DNA from: an uncultured Clostridia bacterium
Lineage (GTDB): Bacteria > Bacillota > Clostridia > Oscillospirales > Acutalibacteraceae
DNA length: 38,207 nucleotides
Reading direction: 5' to 3'
NCBI GenBank assembly: GCA_946484175.1
Contig: CAMLSX010000018.1
Location: forward strand, 1-38,207
A program made the position numbers and the translations under genes. A model generated the notes under the pieces. The model made no database searches. It was given only the letters and a program-made list of their open reading frames with translations, and was not told the origin of the DNA. This document shows, one piece after another, positions 8,466-17,952 of this stretch (within the stretch, counting starts at the first letter, position 1; each line of letters starts with the position of its first letter).

Positions 8466-9117
8466 AGTCAGCCAACCTCCTGTAATCTGTGGGCGGATAT
8501 TCCCGCACCGGGGCGGGGATAAACGCCTGCACTTCCTCGTCATACTGCCAGCCGACCATGTCCAGGCTCATCTGTTCTTCATGGCCTTCCAGCAGCTGGC
8601 TCAGCTCATAATCGCGGCGCTTGACCAAATTGCCGGTGACAAGGCTCCACTCGGCAAACACGATGGGGCTGCCGTCCGCCTGCCGCAGGGTCAGCGCATC
8701 GCCGCACAAAATGTTTTTGCGCAGGATGAACTTGACGGTTTCGCGGCACTGGTCGTTGGCTTGGCTTTTGGCGTTGGCTGTATACTCGGTGTCCCAGATT
8801 TCAAACAGTTTCTGGCGGCAGATTTCGGCGTTGTCCTCCAAAATATCTACGCCGTACAGGCTGGTGATGGCGATGACGGAGTATTTCTCATAATCCGCCG
8901 GGCTTTTGCCGTACTGCCGTTTGACCACCGCCAGCTTGCGGCGAAGGATTTCGGTCAAAAACGCCCCCTCGCCGCAGGCTGGCTCCAAAAAACGGGAGTC
9001 GATGCGCTCGGTCTCCGGCTTGACCAGATCGCACATGGCCTTGACTTCGCGCTCGGCGGTGAACACCTCGCCGTGGTCGGCGACGCGTTGTTTGGATTTG
9101 ACCTGTTTCGCGGCCAT
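8458..9117 (-). CDS. Methyltransferase-like subunit without an NPPY motif
   Basis: This 219-residue protein opens with [18 protein letters not shown] and a canonical SAM-binding motif [16 protein letters not shown] (about 43-57), as in type I/Eco57I adenine methyltransferases. No NPPY/DPPY catalytic motif is present; the expected region reads [16 protein letters not shown]. It is therefore either a non-catalytic partner of the next gene's methyltransferase or the separate N-terminal module of a split enzyme. It is the first gene of the three-gene operon, with AAGGAGG 7 bases before the ATG, and its end overlaps the following methyltransferase gene by 8 bases. The SAM-binding-like fold is confident; the precise function is not known. 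Confidence 0.7.
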   Translation of the reverse strand: MAAKQVKSKQRVADHGEVFTAEREVKAMCDLVKPETERIDSRFLEPACGEGAFLTEILRRKLAVVKRQYGKSPADYEKYSVIAITSLYGVDILEDNAEICRQKLFEIWDTEYTANAKSQANDQCRETVKFILRKNILCGDALTLRQADGSPIVFAEWSLVTGNLVKRRDYELSQLLEGHEEQMSLDMVGWQYDEEVQAFIPAPVREYPPTDYRRLADYE

Positions 9118-9165
9118 CTCCGCGCCTCCTTTCCAAAGTCAGAAGGCACGGGGATCTTTTGCCAA

Positions 9166-9325
9166 AAGGTGTACCTTCCTGTAAAATCGGTATTTTTATA
9201 GTCAGATTCATTTTACCACGGATTCATGCGGATTTCCAGCACGGAATTGTGAACGACTTTGCTGTTAAACGAACTCTTTCCGTCTCCATCCTCCGATGCG
9301 AGAAAGTACACCTTTCTGTAAAATC
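9166..9325. repeat. Pair of imperfect 23-bp direct repeats between recombinase and R-M operon
   Basis: Copies at 9166-9188 and 9303-9325 match at 19 of 23 positions and share CTGTAAAATC at their right ends. They are 137 bp apart and lie in the leader of the restriction-like operon, right after the serine recombinase gene. They could be recombinase subsites or operators. The first copy also contains a small dyad, AAGGT-N2-ACCTT. Confidence 0.5.
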
Positions 9326-9331
9326 AGGCGC

Positions 9332-9943
<612 letters not shown>

Positions 9944-10174
9944 TTATCTCACCTCCCGGCGCTTTTGCCAAACAATGTCATACCCCAGCACATCGGCCAG
10001 TTCCACCGCCTCGCAATAGCGCAAGCTACCGCGTTTCAGCTTGTCCGACAGATTGGGAACGCTGCTGCTCCAACCGTATTCATCGGCCAGGATTTCCACG
10101 GCCTCACTCATGGTCATACCAGCCCGGATAATATACGACTTAATCTCGTTTCGGTAAATCTCTTTATTTCTCAT
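9944..10174 (-). CDS. Small HTH-like protein upstream of the recombinase
   Basis: This 76-residue protein reads EIKSYIIRAGMTMSEAVEILADEYGWSSS and then LSDKLKRGSLRYCEAVELADVLGYDIVW. This is the helix pattern of small Xre/DUF6471-like helix-turn-helix proteins. AAGGAGG lies 9 bases before the ATG. Its TAA directly abuts the presumed non-ATG start of the recombinase, so the two are probably co-translated. It could be a regulator or recombination accessory factor. The family assignment is by pattern only. Confidence 0.6.
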   Translation of the reverse strand: MRNKEIYRNEIKSYIIRAGMTMSEAVEILADEYGWSSSVPNLSDKLKRGSLRYCEAVELADVLGYDIVWQKRREVR

Positions 10175-10364
10175 AGCTTTTGCCCTCCTTTTTTCGTTTG
10201 CTTAGCGATGAAGCCGATGCGCTGATGAGCGTACTGGGTTCATTGCTGGGCAATGGATAATGGTATACGAATAACTGTTTTCTTTGCCGTATGCGAAGCC
10301 CTGTTCATAAGTGGCAGAGTTCGGTTTTACCGTTTCGCGTGGATTTTCGCGGGTTGGGATAATT

Positions 10365-10408
10365 GTACGCCGGACAGTGTACCCGCTTCGCTGTCTGGCG
10401 CATCGTAC
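10365..10408. repeat. Long interrupted inverted repeat, candidate transfer or recombination site
   Basis: Arms GTACG-CCGGACAG and CTGTCTGGCG-CAT-CGTAC pair over about 14 positions, with one G/T wobble and a 3-base bulge around a 13-base loop. It has no T-run, so it is not a classical terminator. Its setting in gene-free DNA of a mobilizable element suggests an oriT- or recombination-type site, by inference only. Confidence 0.45.
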
Positions 10409-10410
10409 TT

Positions 10411-10424
10411 TGATAGCGTTATCA
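10411..10424. repeat. Short palindrome TGATA-N4-TATCA
   Basis: A perfect 5-bp dyad with a 4-base centre, 3 bases after the long inverted repeat and about 360 bases before the XRE regulator gene. It could be an operator or recombinase half-site pair. A dyad this short can also occur by chance. Confidence 0.3.
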
Positions 10425-10751
10425 ATATAAAAACGCCGGATTTTTCGCTGTTTTCACTTCCTTTGAAAATATCGCTACACTTTTGCCGTTTTTCCCGAAT
10501 GCCGTTCCTGCCCCTGCCTTTTCAGCGGCGTATTCCGGCATTGGCACGCTCTCCCATATTTTCAAACAAGCGGGGTCATGGCGCTGCTTCCCTTGCCGGG
10601 GTATCCCATTCGGACGGTCATGCAGTTTTCAAGGTGCTGTTGTCTCTCGACAAATACAGTTTAACGAAAAATCGGGACTGCTCCCGTATATCCAAGAGGT
10701 TGGAAAATGGGTGCGAAAAGCGGAAATTTCCACGCTTATAGAAATCTGTGC

Positions 10752-10757
10752 TATAAT
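10752..10757 (+). promoter_or_regulatory. -10 box of the XRE regulator gene
   Basis: A perfect TATAAT lies 28 bases before the ATG at 10786. No good -35 hexamer is visible at 16-18 bases upstream, so the promoter may be weak or regulated. Confidence 0.5.
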
Positions 10758-10785
10758 AGGAAGCAGAATGAGAGGGGGCGCGGAT

Positions 10786-11628
10786 ATGAATATCAAGCTG
10801 ACTATCCCGGAGCGGCTCAAAGATTTGCGGACAGAGTGCGGGCTAACGCTGGAACAGCTTTCCGAAGCGACGGGGATTTCCCGTGCTGCCCTCGGCAAAT
10901 ATGAGGCGGACGATTTCAAGGACATCAGCCCGTTCAGCATCGCAGCGCTGGCAAAGTTCTATGGGGTATCCGCCGATTACCTGATGGGACTGACGGAAAC
11001 AAAAAATCACCCAAACACAGAGCTGGATGCTCTGAATTTGGGTGATGATGCGATTGAAGTATTGAAAACGGGGCAATTCAACCACCGGCTGCTGTCGGAG
11101 CTGATCTGCCACAAAGATTTTCAGCGTTTGATGCTGGACGCGGAAATTTATGTTGACCGCATCGCAGATATGCGGATCAACGACATGAACGCCGTACTGG
11201 AAGCCGTGCGTCAGATGGTGCTGGCAAAGCGAGAGGATAGTGCGAACGATCTCTATCTCCGCACGCTGGAATTGGCGCAGGTGCCGGAGGAAGAATACTT
11301 CGGCCATGTAGTTGCGGATGACCTGGCAGGGATACTTCGTGATATTCGGGAAGGCCACAAAACCGACAGCACAACGGCAGATGAACCGTCCGCCGCTGCA
11401 AAAGTCCAACAGCAGTTACAGACTGCCATGAATTTTGAGGGCAGCAGCGACGAAAAGAAGGCGCGGGCGCTCTTGGCTACCCTTGGTATTGACTACGATG
11501 CCATCACCAAGGAACAGTTTGTCAATCTGATTGAGGTGCTACGGCTGTCGAAACACATGAAAAGTTCCATAAGTCAGCGGGGCAAAAGCAACATGACACA
11601 CGGAAAAGGGAAAAGAAAGCGTAAATAG
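10786..11628 (+). CDS. XRE-family transcriptional regulator with a long C-terminal domain
   Basis: This 280-residue protein has an N-terminal HTH_3/XRE DNA-binding domain at about residues 5-62 (IPERLKDLRTECGLTLEQLS, then SRAALGKYE and LAKFYGVSADYLMG). It is followed by a roughly 190-residue helical region of unknown function and a very basic tail, GKGKRKRK. I chose the ATG at 10786 because AGAGGGGG precedes it and the domain begins there; the frame upstream is not protein-like. Such proteins usually repress the genes of mobile elements. It is the last gene before an intrinsic terminator and the core-like clpB region, so it probably marks one end of the mobile element. Confidence 0.8.
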   Translation: MNIKLTIPERLKDLRTECGLTLEQLSEATGISRAALGKYEADDFKDISPFSIAALAKFYGVSADYLMGLTETKNHPNTELDALNLGDDAIEVLKTGQFNHRLLSELICHKDFQRLMLDAEIYVDRIADMRINDMNAVLEAVRQMVLAKREDSANDLYLRTLELAQVPEEEYFGHVVADDLAGILRDIREGHKTDSTTADEPSAAAKVQQQLQTAMNFEGSSDEKKARALLATLGIDYDAITKEQFVNLIEVLRLSKHMKSSISQRGKSNMTHGKGKRKRK

Positions 11629-11638
11629 GCAATAAAAT

Positions 11639-11677
11639 ACGCCGTATCCAGCAAAATCTGCTGAATACGGCGTTTTT
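11639..11677 (+). terminator. Intrinsic terminator after the XRE regulator
   Basis: Arms ACGCCGTAT/ATACGGCGT extended by AGCA/TGCT, followed by TTTTT. It ends the regulator transcript and separates it from clpB. Confidence 0.85.
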
Positions 11678-11780
11678 CTTCGTTGCCCAATCCTGTCTGA
11701 CAGATGCCCGAATCGTAATTTTTTCAAATTACTTTCTTATGAGCACCTGTCCGATCCGGGGGCTTTTTGTAAATTTTGAA

Positions 11781-11807
11781 TTAGCACTCAACGTTATAGA
11801 GTGCTAA
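11781..11807. promoter_or_regulatory. CIRCE operator for HrcA upstream of clpB
   Basis: A perfect CIRCE element, TTAGCACTC-N9-GAGTGCTAA, lies 94 bases before the clpB start. HrcA binds this sequence and represses heat-shock genes until protein damage titrates GroEL. A TAAAAT at 11805-11810 could be an overlapping -10 box. This shows clpB belongs to the HrcA class here, whereas in Bacillus-type organisms clp genes are often under CtsR. Confidence 0.95.
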
Positions 11808-11900
11808 AATTTACAATTTATATCTTAATTATTCATAATTTGGACATAATCTTTCGGTATCATACAGACAGTTCCGAACCACTTTAAAGGAGGGGTTATC

Positions 11901-14525
11901 ATGAACGCTCAGAAATTTACGCAAAAATCTTTGGAGGCGATCCAGTCGGCGCAACAGCTGACCATTGAACGCCAGAATATGCAGCTGGAGGAAGAACATC
12001 TCTTTTACGCCCTGCTCACCCAGGAAGACGGATTGATCCCTCAGCTTCTGCTGAAGATGAATTGTAATATACAATCCCTGACGAAGGAAGCCGAAAAACT
12101 GCTGGACAAGTTCCCCCATGTTTCCGGCCCCGGCCGGGAAGCAGGCAAAATTTATGTTTCCGCAGATGTAGATCAGGTACTGAACGCCGCCGAAAAGACC
12201 GCCGACACCATGAAGGACGACTATGTTTCGGTGGAGCATCTGTTCCTCTCTCTGCTGGAACACCCCAACCAGAACCTTTCCCAGCTGTTTAAAACCTTCG
12301 GCATTGACAAAAACGGCTTTTTGAATGTGCTGGTGTCTGTGCGCGGCAACACCCGTGTGACCAGCGACAGCCCCGAGGCTACCTATGACGCTCTGAAACG
12401 CTATGGCACCGATTTAGTGGAGCGGGCCAGAAGCAAAAAGATGGACCCGGTTATCGGCCGTGACGACGAAATCCGCAACGTCATTCGTATTTTGTCCCGC
12501 AAGAGCAAGAATAACCCGGTGCTCATCGGTGAACCCGGTGTTGGTAAAACCGCTATTGCCGAAGGATTGGCGCAGCGTATTGTCCGCGGTGATGTTCCCA
12601 ACACCTTGCAGGACAAGACCATTTTCTCGCTGGATATGGGCGCACTGATTGCAGGCGCTAAATTCCGCGGTGAATTCGAGGAGAGATTGAAGTCCGTCCT
12701 CAACGAAGTCAAAAAGAGCGAAGGCAAAATCATCCTCTTCATCGATGAGCTGCACACCATTGTGGGCGCGGGCAAAACCGAAGGCTCTATGGATGCCGGC
12801 AACCTGCTGAAACCCATGCTGGCCAGAGGCGAGCTGCACTGTATCGGCGCTACCACGCTGGACGAGTACCGCCAGTACATCGAAAAGGATGCCGCTCTGG
12901 AACGCCGTTTCCAGCCGGTGCTGGTAAACGAACCCAGCGTAGAAGATACCATCGCCATCCTGCGTGGCCTGAAAGAGCGGTATGAAGTGTACCACGGTGT
13001 AAAGATTACCGATAACGCCATTATCGCCGCCGCTACTTTGTCTGACCGCTATATTTCCGACCGTTTCCTGCCGGACAAGGCCATCGATCTGGTGGATGAA
13101 GCCTGTGCTACCATCCGCACCGAAATCGACTCCATGCCCACTGAGCTGGATGTGATTCAGAGAAAGATTATTCAGCATGAGATTGAGGAAGCTGCCCTGA
13201 AAAAGGAAAGCGACACCCTGTCTCAGGAGCATCTGGCCGAAATCCAGAAGGGGCTGGCCGAGATGCGTGCAGAGTTCAACTCTCTGAAAGCCAAATGGGA
13301 GAACGAGAAGAACTCCATCGGCAAAGTGCAGAAGCTCCGTGAAGAATTGGAAGCATTGAACACTGAAATCGAACGGGCTCAAGAACAGTACGACCTGAAC
13401 AAGGCCGCTGAGCTGAAATATGGCCGTCTGCCCCAGCTGCAAAAAGAGCTGGCGGAAGAAGAAGTCAAAGCCGAAAACGGCCAGCATCAGACCAGCCTGC
13501 TCCGGGATAAGGTCACGGACGAGGAAATCGCCCGGATCGTGGAACGCTGGACTGGTATTCCCGTTTCCCGTCTGATGGAAGGCGAGCGTGAGAAGCTGCT
13601 CCATCTGGAAGACATCCTTCACAAGCGCGTGATTGGACAGGATGAAGCCGTTACCAAGGTGACGGAGGCCATCCTTCGCAGCCGCGCCGGTATCCAGAAT
13701 CCCAACCGTCCCATCGGTTCTTTCCTGTTCCTCGGCCCTACGGGTGTTGGTAAAACGGAGCTGGCAAAGGCGCTGGCCGCTAACCTGTTTGACGACGAAA
13801 AGAACATTGTTCGTATCGACATGACGGAATATATGGAGAAATTCTCCGTGTCCCGTTTGATCGGCGCACCTCCCGGATATGTGGGCTATGAAGAGGGCGG
13901 CCAGCTGACCGAAGCCGTCCGCCGCAAGCCCTATTCTGTGGTGCTGTTTGACGAGGTGGAAAAGGCTCATCCCGATGTGTTCAATATCCTGCTGCAAGTG
14001 CTGGATGATGGACGCATTACCGACTCTCAGGGCAGAACCGTGGACTTTAAGAACACGATTATTATCCTGACCTCCAACCTTGGCTCCCAGTATCTGCTGG
14101 AAGGCATCGATCAGGACGGTAACATTACCCAAGAAGCCCGGAATCAGGTGGAAGACCTGCTGAAACACAGCTTCCGCCCCGAATTCCTGAACCGTCTGGA
14201 TGAAATCGTGTTCTACAAGCCGCTGACAAGGGACAATATCACCCACATTGCCGACCTGCAGATTGAAGATTTGAACCGCCGTCTGGAAGACAAGCAGCTT
14301 TCCTGCGAGGTAAGCCAGGCCGCGATGGAGTATATCATCGACAATGGGTACGACCCGGTTTACGGCGCACGTCCGCTGAAGCGGTTCATCCAGCGCACGG
14401 TAGAAACCCTGATTGCCAAGACCATCCTGAGCAGCGACCTGCTGCCCGGCTCGGTTCTGACAGTGGATGTGGAGAACGGCGAACTCAAGGTGGGCTATCG
14501 CCTGCCCTTGCGGAAAACCGAATAA
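11901..14525 (+). CDS. clpB: ClpB disaggregase chaperone
   Basis: ClpB is a hexameric AAA+ chaperone that threads proteins out of aggregates together with DnaK. The 874-residue length is that of full-length ClpB. Visible parts are the Clp N-domain repeats (about 1-145), AAA-1 with GEPGVGKTA (210-218) and ILFIDELHT, the long coiled-coil middle domain (about 400-520), AAA-2 with GPTGVGKTE and [11 protein letters not shown], and a C-terminal small domain with [10 protein letters not shown]. The IGL/IGF loop of protease-linked ClpA/ClpX is not seen, in keeping with ClpB. AAAGGAGG lies 8 bases before the ATG. It is expressed alone, between its CIRCE operator and its own terminator. Confidence 0.98.
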   Translation: MNAQKFTQKSLEAIQSAQQLTIERQNMQLEEEHLFYALLTQEDGLIPQLLLKMNCNIQSLTKEAEKLLDKFPHVSGPGREAGKIYVSADVDQVLNAAEKTADTMKDDYVSVEHLFLSLLEHPNQNLSQLFKTFGIDKNGFLNVLVSVRGNTRVTSDSPEATYDALKRYGTDLVERARSKKMDPVIGRDDEIRNVIRILSRKSKNNPVLIGEPGVGKTAIAEGLAQRIVRGDVPNTLQDKTIFSLDMGALIAGAKFRGEFEERLKSVLNEVKKSEGKIILFIDELHTIVGAGKTEGSMDAGNLLKPMLARGELHCIGATTLDEYRQYIEKDAALERRFQPVLVNEPSVEDTIAILRGLKERYEVYHGVKITDNAIIAAATLSDRYISDRFLPDKAIDLVDEACATIRTEIDSMPTELDVIQRKIIQHEIEEAALKKESDTLSQEHLAEIQKGLAEMRAEFNSLKAKWENEKNSIGKVQKLREELEALNTEIERAQEQYDLNKAAELKYGRLPQLQKELAEEEVKAENGQHQTSLLRDKVTDEEIARIVERWTGIPVSRLMEGEREKLLHLEDILHKRVIGQDEAVTKVTEAILRSRAGIQNPNRPIGSFLFLGPTGVGKTELAKALAANLFDDEKNIVRIDMTEYMEKFSVSRLIGAPPGYVGYEEGGQLTEAVRRKPYSVVLFDEVEKAHPDVFNILLQVLDDGRITDSQGRTVDFKNTIIILTSNLGSQYLLEGIDQDGNITQEARNQVEDLLKHSFRPEFLNRLDEIVFYKPLTRDNITHIADLQIEDLNRRLEDKQLSCEVSQAAMEYIIDNGYDPVYGARPLKRFIQRTVETLIAKTILSSDLLPGSVLTVDVENGELKVGYRLPLRKTE

Positions 14526-14534
14526 GTATATGGC

Positions 14535-14571
14535 AAAAGGCAGCCCTGAAAACTCAGGCGCTGCCTTTTTT
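14535..14571 (+). terminator. clpB terminator
   Basis: Stem AAAAGGCAGC-CCTGA / TCAGG-c-GCTGCCTTTT with one bulge, loop AAAC, ending in a T-run. It lies 10 bases after the clpB stop and could also serve the converging YfhO gene. Confidence 0.9.
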
Positions 14572-14591
14572 GTATATGATAAAATTCGAAT

Positions 14592-17207
14592 TTACAATAG
14601 ATGACGGCTTACCCACAAAGCCAACGGGAAAACATAGAGCATGGACGCGGCCACAACACCGCAGACAAGATAGGCAACATAAAAGAATTTCACCACGCGT
14701 TTTGCTCGCAGCAGCCGCTTTTTCCAGAAAAGAAGGAAAAGCACTGTCACGCCAATACCCAGCACACTCAGAATTGCACCGGTTTTCCATCCGGGCGGGC
14801 AATAAACCAGCTCTACCTGGTTTTCCCCTTCCGGCAGCGAAAGAGAGAGATACCCTCCGGCAGTGCGGTACAGGGGAACCTCTTCCCCATTGACAAACGC
14901 CTGCCAGCCCGAATCCCATGAAAGGGGAACGAACAGCGTTTTCGATTCTGCAAGTGTACAGTTTACAGAAAAATGACTCCCGCTCCCCTGCAGTTCTGCC
15001 CCTTCTGCATTGTCGCAGAGCGCCTGCATTTTATCGGCATACAGGCCAAACACCTCAAAGGATTCCGGCGAAACAGGCCGGGTTACCTGTACGGTGATAT
15101 CCACAGTCTCCTGTGAAAAGGTGCCTAAAGATAGAATGCCGTTTGCCTTTTGCGTCGGATATTCGGTTTCCACAAGCTGGCCGTTTACCAGGACCCGGCA
15201 GCTCCCGTTGACAGATTCTTTCAGCCTGTTGCTCGGTGCACTGGCACAGTCAAAGTAAAGCAGAACAGGCTCGTTTACCTGTACCTTCCAATGGTATGTT
15301 TCGGATGGGATTGTCCCGGAATCCGGCAGGGAGGTTTCTGGCTGGCACAAAAAGAAGGGATTTTCACTCTGCGGGAAAAGCGCCTGCGCCAGCTGCCGCT
15401 GAATTTCCATACGCGAACCAACGGGCAGTTCTTCCAGAAATCCGGGATCACTATCTGTCAGAATCGCATCCGGCAGGACAAAGGATACCGGAGAAACGGT
15501 AAGCGAACCGTCAGAAGGGTCGGTCTCCACACAATAACGGTTAGCCAGCACAGCGTCAGAGAAAACGGTGCCGCCATTGGAATTTACTTCCATCCAGTAA
15601 CCGGAATAGCCCAGACGCCGCTGCGCGACAAGGGTTGTTTCGGGCGTGAGAGAAGTATAGTGAGAGAGGGATTCAAACCCCATAGCGGAAAACAGGTTGA
15701 CATCAAAATATTTTTCCGCTGTTTTTAGCCGAAAGAAACCTTCCTCTTCTATGCTGTCTGAAAGGTTCATGGCCTGTTTGTATTCTTCCTGTGAGTTATC
15801 AACCGAACCGATATAAATACCGGCATTGAAGAAACATTCCACCGCCACCATGATGCTTAAAAAACAACCGATCGCCCGGCGGTTCAGATGCCCGCTTTGA
15901 TAGAGGAACAGCAGCAGAAAATACACCAGTGCCGCCGCCAGAAGGACCAGAGCCAGCGCCGTCAGGGATGTATTGTTCCCCCACAGCGTTTTCACATAAG
16001 AGGTAAAATACACCCGCAAATTAGAAAGAGAGGCTACCACAACAAATCCATACATCAGCACGGCCGCTCCCGCCAGAATATACGCCGCCTTTTCTGAATC
16101 AACAATTTTAGGTGTAAATTCCTGTTTTATCAAAAAGGCAGCCAAAAGCAAAAGCAGCAGATTCAAAATGTAGCCATAACGCGAAGGAAACGCCTGATAG
16201 CTGCCCGTATGCCACATCCGATTGACGGACTGTAAAAACAGCGGGACACACAGCAGCAGACAGCTCACCAGCAAACAACGGATATTGGCAGACGAAATAG
16301 AACGTCTGCGCAGAAAAGCCAGTGCTGCAAACGGGATGGCCGCCGTAAAAATGGTCGGTAAAGTCGTTGCGAGCGGCGAAAACAGGCCTCCGCTGCCCAG
16401 GTTTTGCAAGGAAGTGCTCTCACGTGCAGAAAATAACACTTCCAGCAGGGAAGGCAGCCACACCACCGCCGTACTCAGCACAGAAAGCAGCGCCCCCCAG
16501 CACACCAGCGCAGCTGACGCAGCGCGTTTTTCAGGCGGAACCACCAGCAGAAGAAACAGGCTGTAACAAAGGAGCAAAAAGGCAACCACCATATAGCTCA
16601 GGTAGTAATTGACCACCAGCATGGCAGAAAAGGCCAGCACAAACGGAAGAAGGCGCCTTTTTTCCTGAAGCTGATACAGCGAAAGCAGCAGCAGCGGGAA
16701 CAGCGCCGCCATATCCAGCCAGACAAGGTTCTGATAATACAGCAGGCAAAAGCCGGAAAAGGAATAGAGGATCCCCCACAAAGGTGAAAGGAAGCCCAAT
16801 TTGCGGAACAGCAGCCCCGCTGTTCCGGCACAGGCAGACATTTTGAACAGCACCAGCCAGTTCATAAACCACGGCAGCGACTCTGCGGGAACCAGCGTGC
16901 AGAGAACAGAAAACGGGCTGGCCAGAAAGAAAAAGAAGATCCCCCAGAAATTGATCCCTCCCGCTCCCGGACTGCGGAACAGGTCTCCCCCTTCTATCAA
17001 AATGCGGCGGAATTCGGCCAGCAGCGGAACCGTCTGCTGGTCCATATCGCACCACGAAAGGCTCTTTTCCCCAAAGGGAGACAAGCCAAAAACAGCATAT
17101 ACCGCCAGCAGAATCCCCGCTGTGCACAAACAAGGAAAAAGCCCGCGCAGCACCGAGAAAGCAGCGGTTTTATTGGAATGTTCCCATTGCATTTTCATAT
17201 TCTTCAT
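14592..17207 (-). CDS. YfhO-family polytopic membrane protein
   Basis: This protein of about 871 residues has a dozen or so hydrophobic segments in its first 450 residues, a large extracytoplasmic domain, and a final membrane helix pair near the C-terminus. The early motif SWCDMDQQTVPLLAEFRRIL, then INFWGIFFFFLASPFSVL, and the C-terminal SWDSGWQAFVNGEEVPL match the YfhO family. These GT-C-like membrane proteins are linked in some Firmicutes to glycosylation of wall or lipoteichoic polymers. The ATG at 17207 has AGGA about 10 bases upstream; a GTG at 17216 would add three residues. It is a single-gene unit convergent with clpB. The sugar substrate cannot be read from the sequence. Confidence 0.85.
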   Translation of the reverse strand: MKNMKMQWEHSNKTAAFSVLRGLFPCLCTAGILLAVYAVFGLSPFGEKSLSWCDMDQQTVPLLAEFRRILIEGGDLFRSPGAGGINFWGIFFFFLASPFSVLCTLVPAESLPWFMNWLVLFKMSACAGTAGLLFRKLGFLSPLWGILYSFSGFCLLYYQNLVWLDMAALFPLLLLSLYQLQEKRRLLPFVLAFSAMLVVNYYLSYMVVAFLLLCYSLFLLLVVPPEKRAASAALVCWGALLSVLSTAVVWLPSLLEVLFSARESTSLQNLGSGGLFSPLATTLPTIFTAAIPFAALAFLRRRSISSANIRCLLVSCLLLCVPLFLQSVNRMWHTGSYQAFPSRYGYILNLLLLLLAAFLIKQEFTPKIVDSEKAAYILAGAAVLMYGFVVVASLSNLRVYFTSYVKTLWGNNTSLTALALVLLAAALVYFLLLFLYQSGHLNRRAIGCFLSIMVAVECFFNAGIYIGSVDNSQEEYKQAMNLSDSIEEEGFFRLKTAEKYFDVNLFSAMGFESLSHYTSLTPETTLVAQRRLGYSGYWMEVNSNGGTVFSDAVLANRYCVETDPSDGSLTVSPVSFVLPDAILTDSDPGFLEELPVGSRMEIQRQLAQALFPQSENPFFLCQPETSLPDSGTIPSETYHWKVQVNEPVLLYFDCASAPSNRLKESVNGSCRVLVNGQLVETEYPTQKANGILSLGTFSQETVDITVQVTRPVSPESFEVFGLYADKMQALCDNAEGAELQGSGSHFSVNCTLAESKTLFVPLSWDSGWQAFVNGEEVPLYRTAGGYLSLSLPEGENQVELVYCPPGWKTGAILSVLGIGVTVLFLLFWKKRLLRAKRVVKFFYVAYLVCGVVAASMLYVFPLALWVSRHLL

Positions 17208-17256
17208 GACACACACGTCCTATTCTCTGAGGGTCTGGCAAAGATAAACTACAAGA

Positions 17257-17285
17257 ATTATACTATAGGCAGAACGATGACACAA
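17257..17285 (-). promoter_or_regulatory. Sigma-A promoter of the YfhO gene
   Basis: On the minus strand TTGTGT (17280-17285), a 17-base spacer, and TATAAT (17257-17262), 50 bases before the start codon. Confidence 0.7.
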
Positions 17286-17373
17286 TATTATTTTTCTTTA
17301 AAGTAACAGATGTTATTCTGTAATCACTGATTTTTATAAAACCATCGCGAAACGCAGAGCTTCTTCCCTCTAC

Positions 17374-17424
17374 AAAGAAACCGCGAAGCACAGCACCCAA
17401 TGGCAGCTGTTTCTCCGCGGTTTT
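17374..17424 (-). terminator. Terminator of the metF-metH-GNAT operon
   Basis: Arms AACCGCG/CGCGGTT with an inner ACAGC/GCTGT pair. On the minus strand TTTCTTT follows. T-rich sequence on the plus side too could allow two-way use. Confidence 0.6.
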
Positions 17425-17427
17425 CCT

Positions 17428-17952
17428 TTATATTTTTTTATACATCAGGATTTCATCCTCAAACTGCCCGTGAATATGGAAAAATCCGGGGAATTTTCCG
17501 TATTCCATGAAACCCAGCTTGTGATACAGGGCAATAGCTCCGTCGTTGCCGTCCCGCACGCCGAGATACAGGGTTTTAAGCTTGCCGGTTTGCCGGGCAA
17601 AGGCAATCAGCTCTTTCATCAGTGCTTCGCCAATGCCCAGCCGCCAGTATTTTTTGGCGACAGAGACGGCGACTTCTCCCAGATGGGCAATCCGCTCCCG
17701 GGAAGAGGCGGAAATGCTGCCCACACAGGCGACCTCATTTTCCACCAGCCCCACCAGCATTACCGAGGTTTCGCTGGCATTTACTGATTCAATAAATTCC
17801 TCTTCTGCTTCTACTGGCATTTGCATCCCGTCTTTTCCAAACAGCAGGTTGTCGCTTTCGCCCCCCACCTGGTTCAGATAGGCGAGGATGTTTGCCGCGT
17901 CGCCTTTTTCCGCTTTCCGAAGGGTCAGCTCCCGGCCGTCTTTCAGCTTCAT
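17428..17952 (-). CDS. GNAT-family N-acetyltransferase
   Basis: This 174-residue protein has the GNAT fold: a beta-rich N-terminus (LTLRKAEKGDAANILAYL), the acetyl-CoA pyrophosphate-binding motif VAKKYWRLGIGEALM (about 98-112), and the motif B region NDGAIALYHKLGFMEYG. The substrate is not recognisable; homologues acetylate small molecules or protein N-termini. Its ATG overlaps the metH stop by 4 bases (ATGA), so it is the coupled last gene of the methionine operon. That does not by itself show a role in methionine metabolism. Confidence 0.85.
   Translation of the reverse strand: MKLKDGRELTLRKAEKGDAANILAYLNQVGGESDNLLFGKDGMQMPVEAEEEFIESVNASETSVMLVGLVENEVACVGSISASSRERIAHLGEVAVSVAKKYWRLGIGEALMKELIAFARQTGKLKTLYLGVRDGNDGAIALYHKLGFMEYGKFPGFFHIHGQFEDEILMYKKI

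Larger units (their letters stand above)
10175..10785. other. 610-base gene-poor stretch with a possible coding remnant and dyads
   Basis: No intact gene is convincing here. At 10193-10258 a plus-strand frame reads RLLSDEADALMSVLGSLLGNG then a stop. It looks like the tail of a protein but has no start, so it may be a decayed gene end. Two dyads (10365-10408 and 10411-10424) are listed separately. The sequence around 10619-10665, including TTGTC/GACAA arms, is unexplained. Confidence 0.35.

Noticed and set aside
10619-10665. rRNA spacer fragment, suggested by GTTTTCAAGGTGC-like sequence
   Set aside because: The resemblance to the ends of ribosomal spacers is short, and no rRNA sequence flanks it.
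10253-10741. 162-residue plus-strand frame in the gap before the XRE regulator
   Set aside because: Translates the dyads, has no ribosome site and no protein-like pattern.
12414-14246. 610-residue minus-strand open frame inside clpB
   Set aside because: A long antisense frame caused by codon bias of clpB; no family features.
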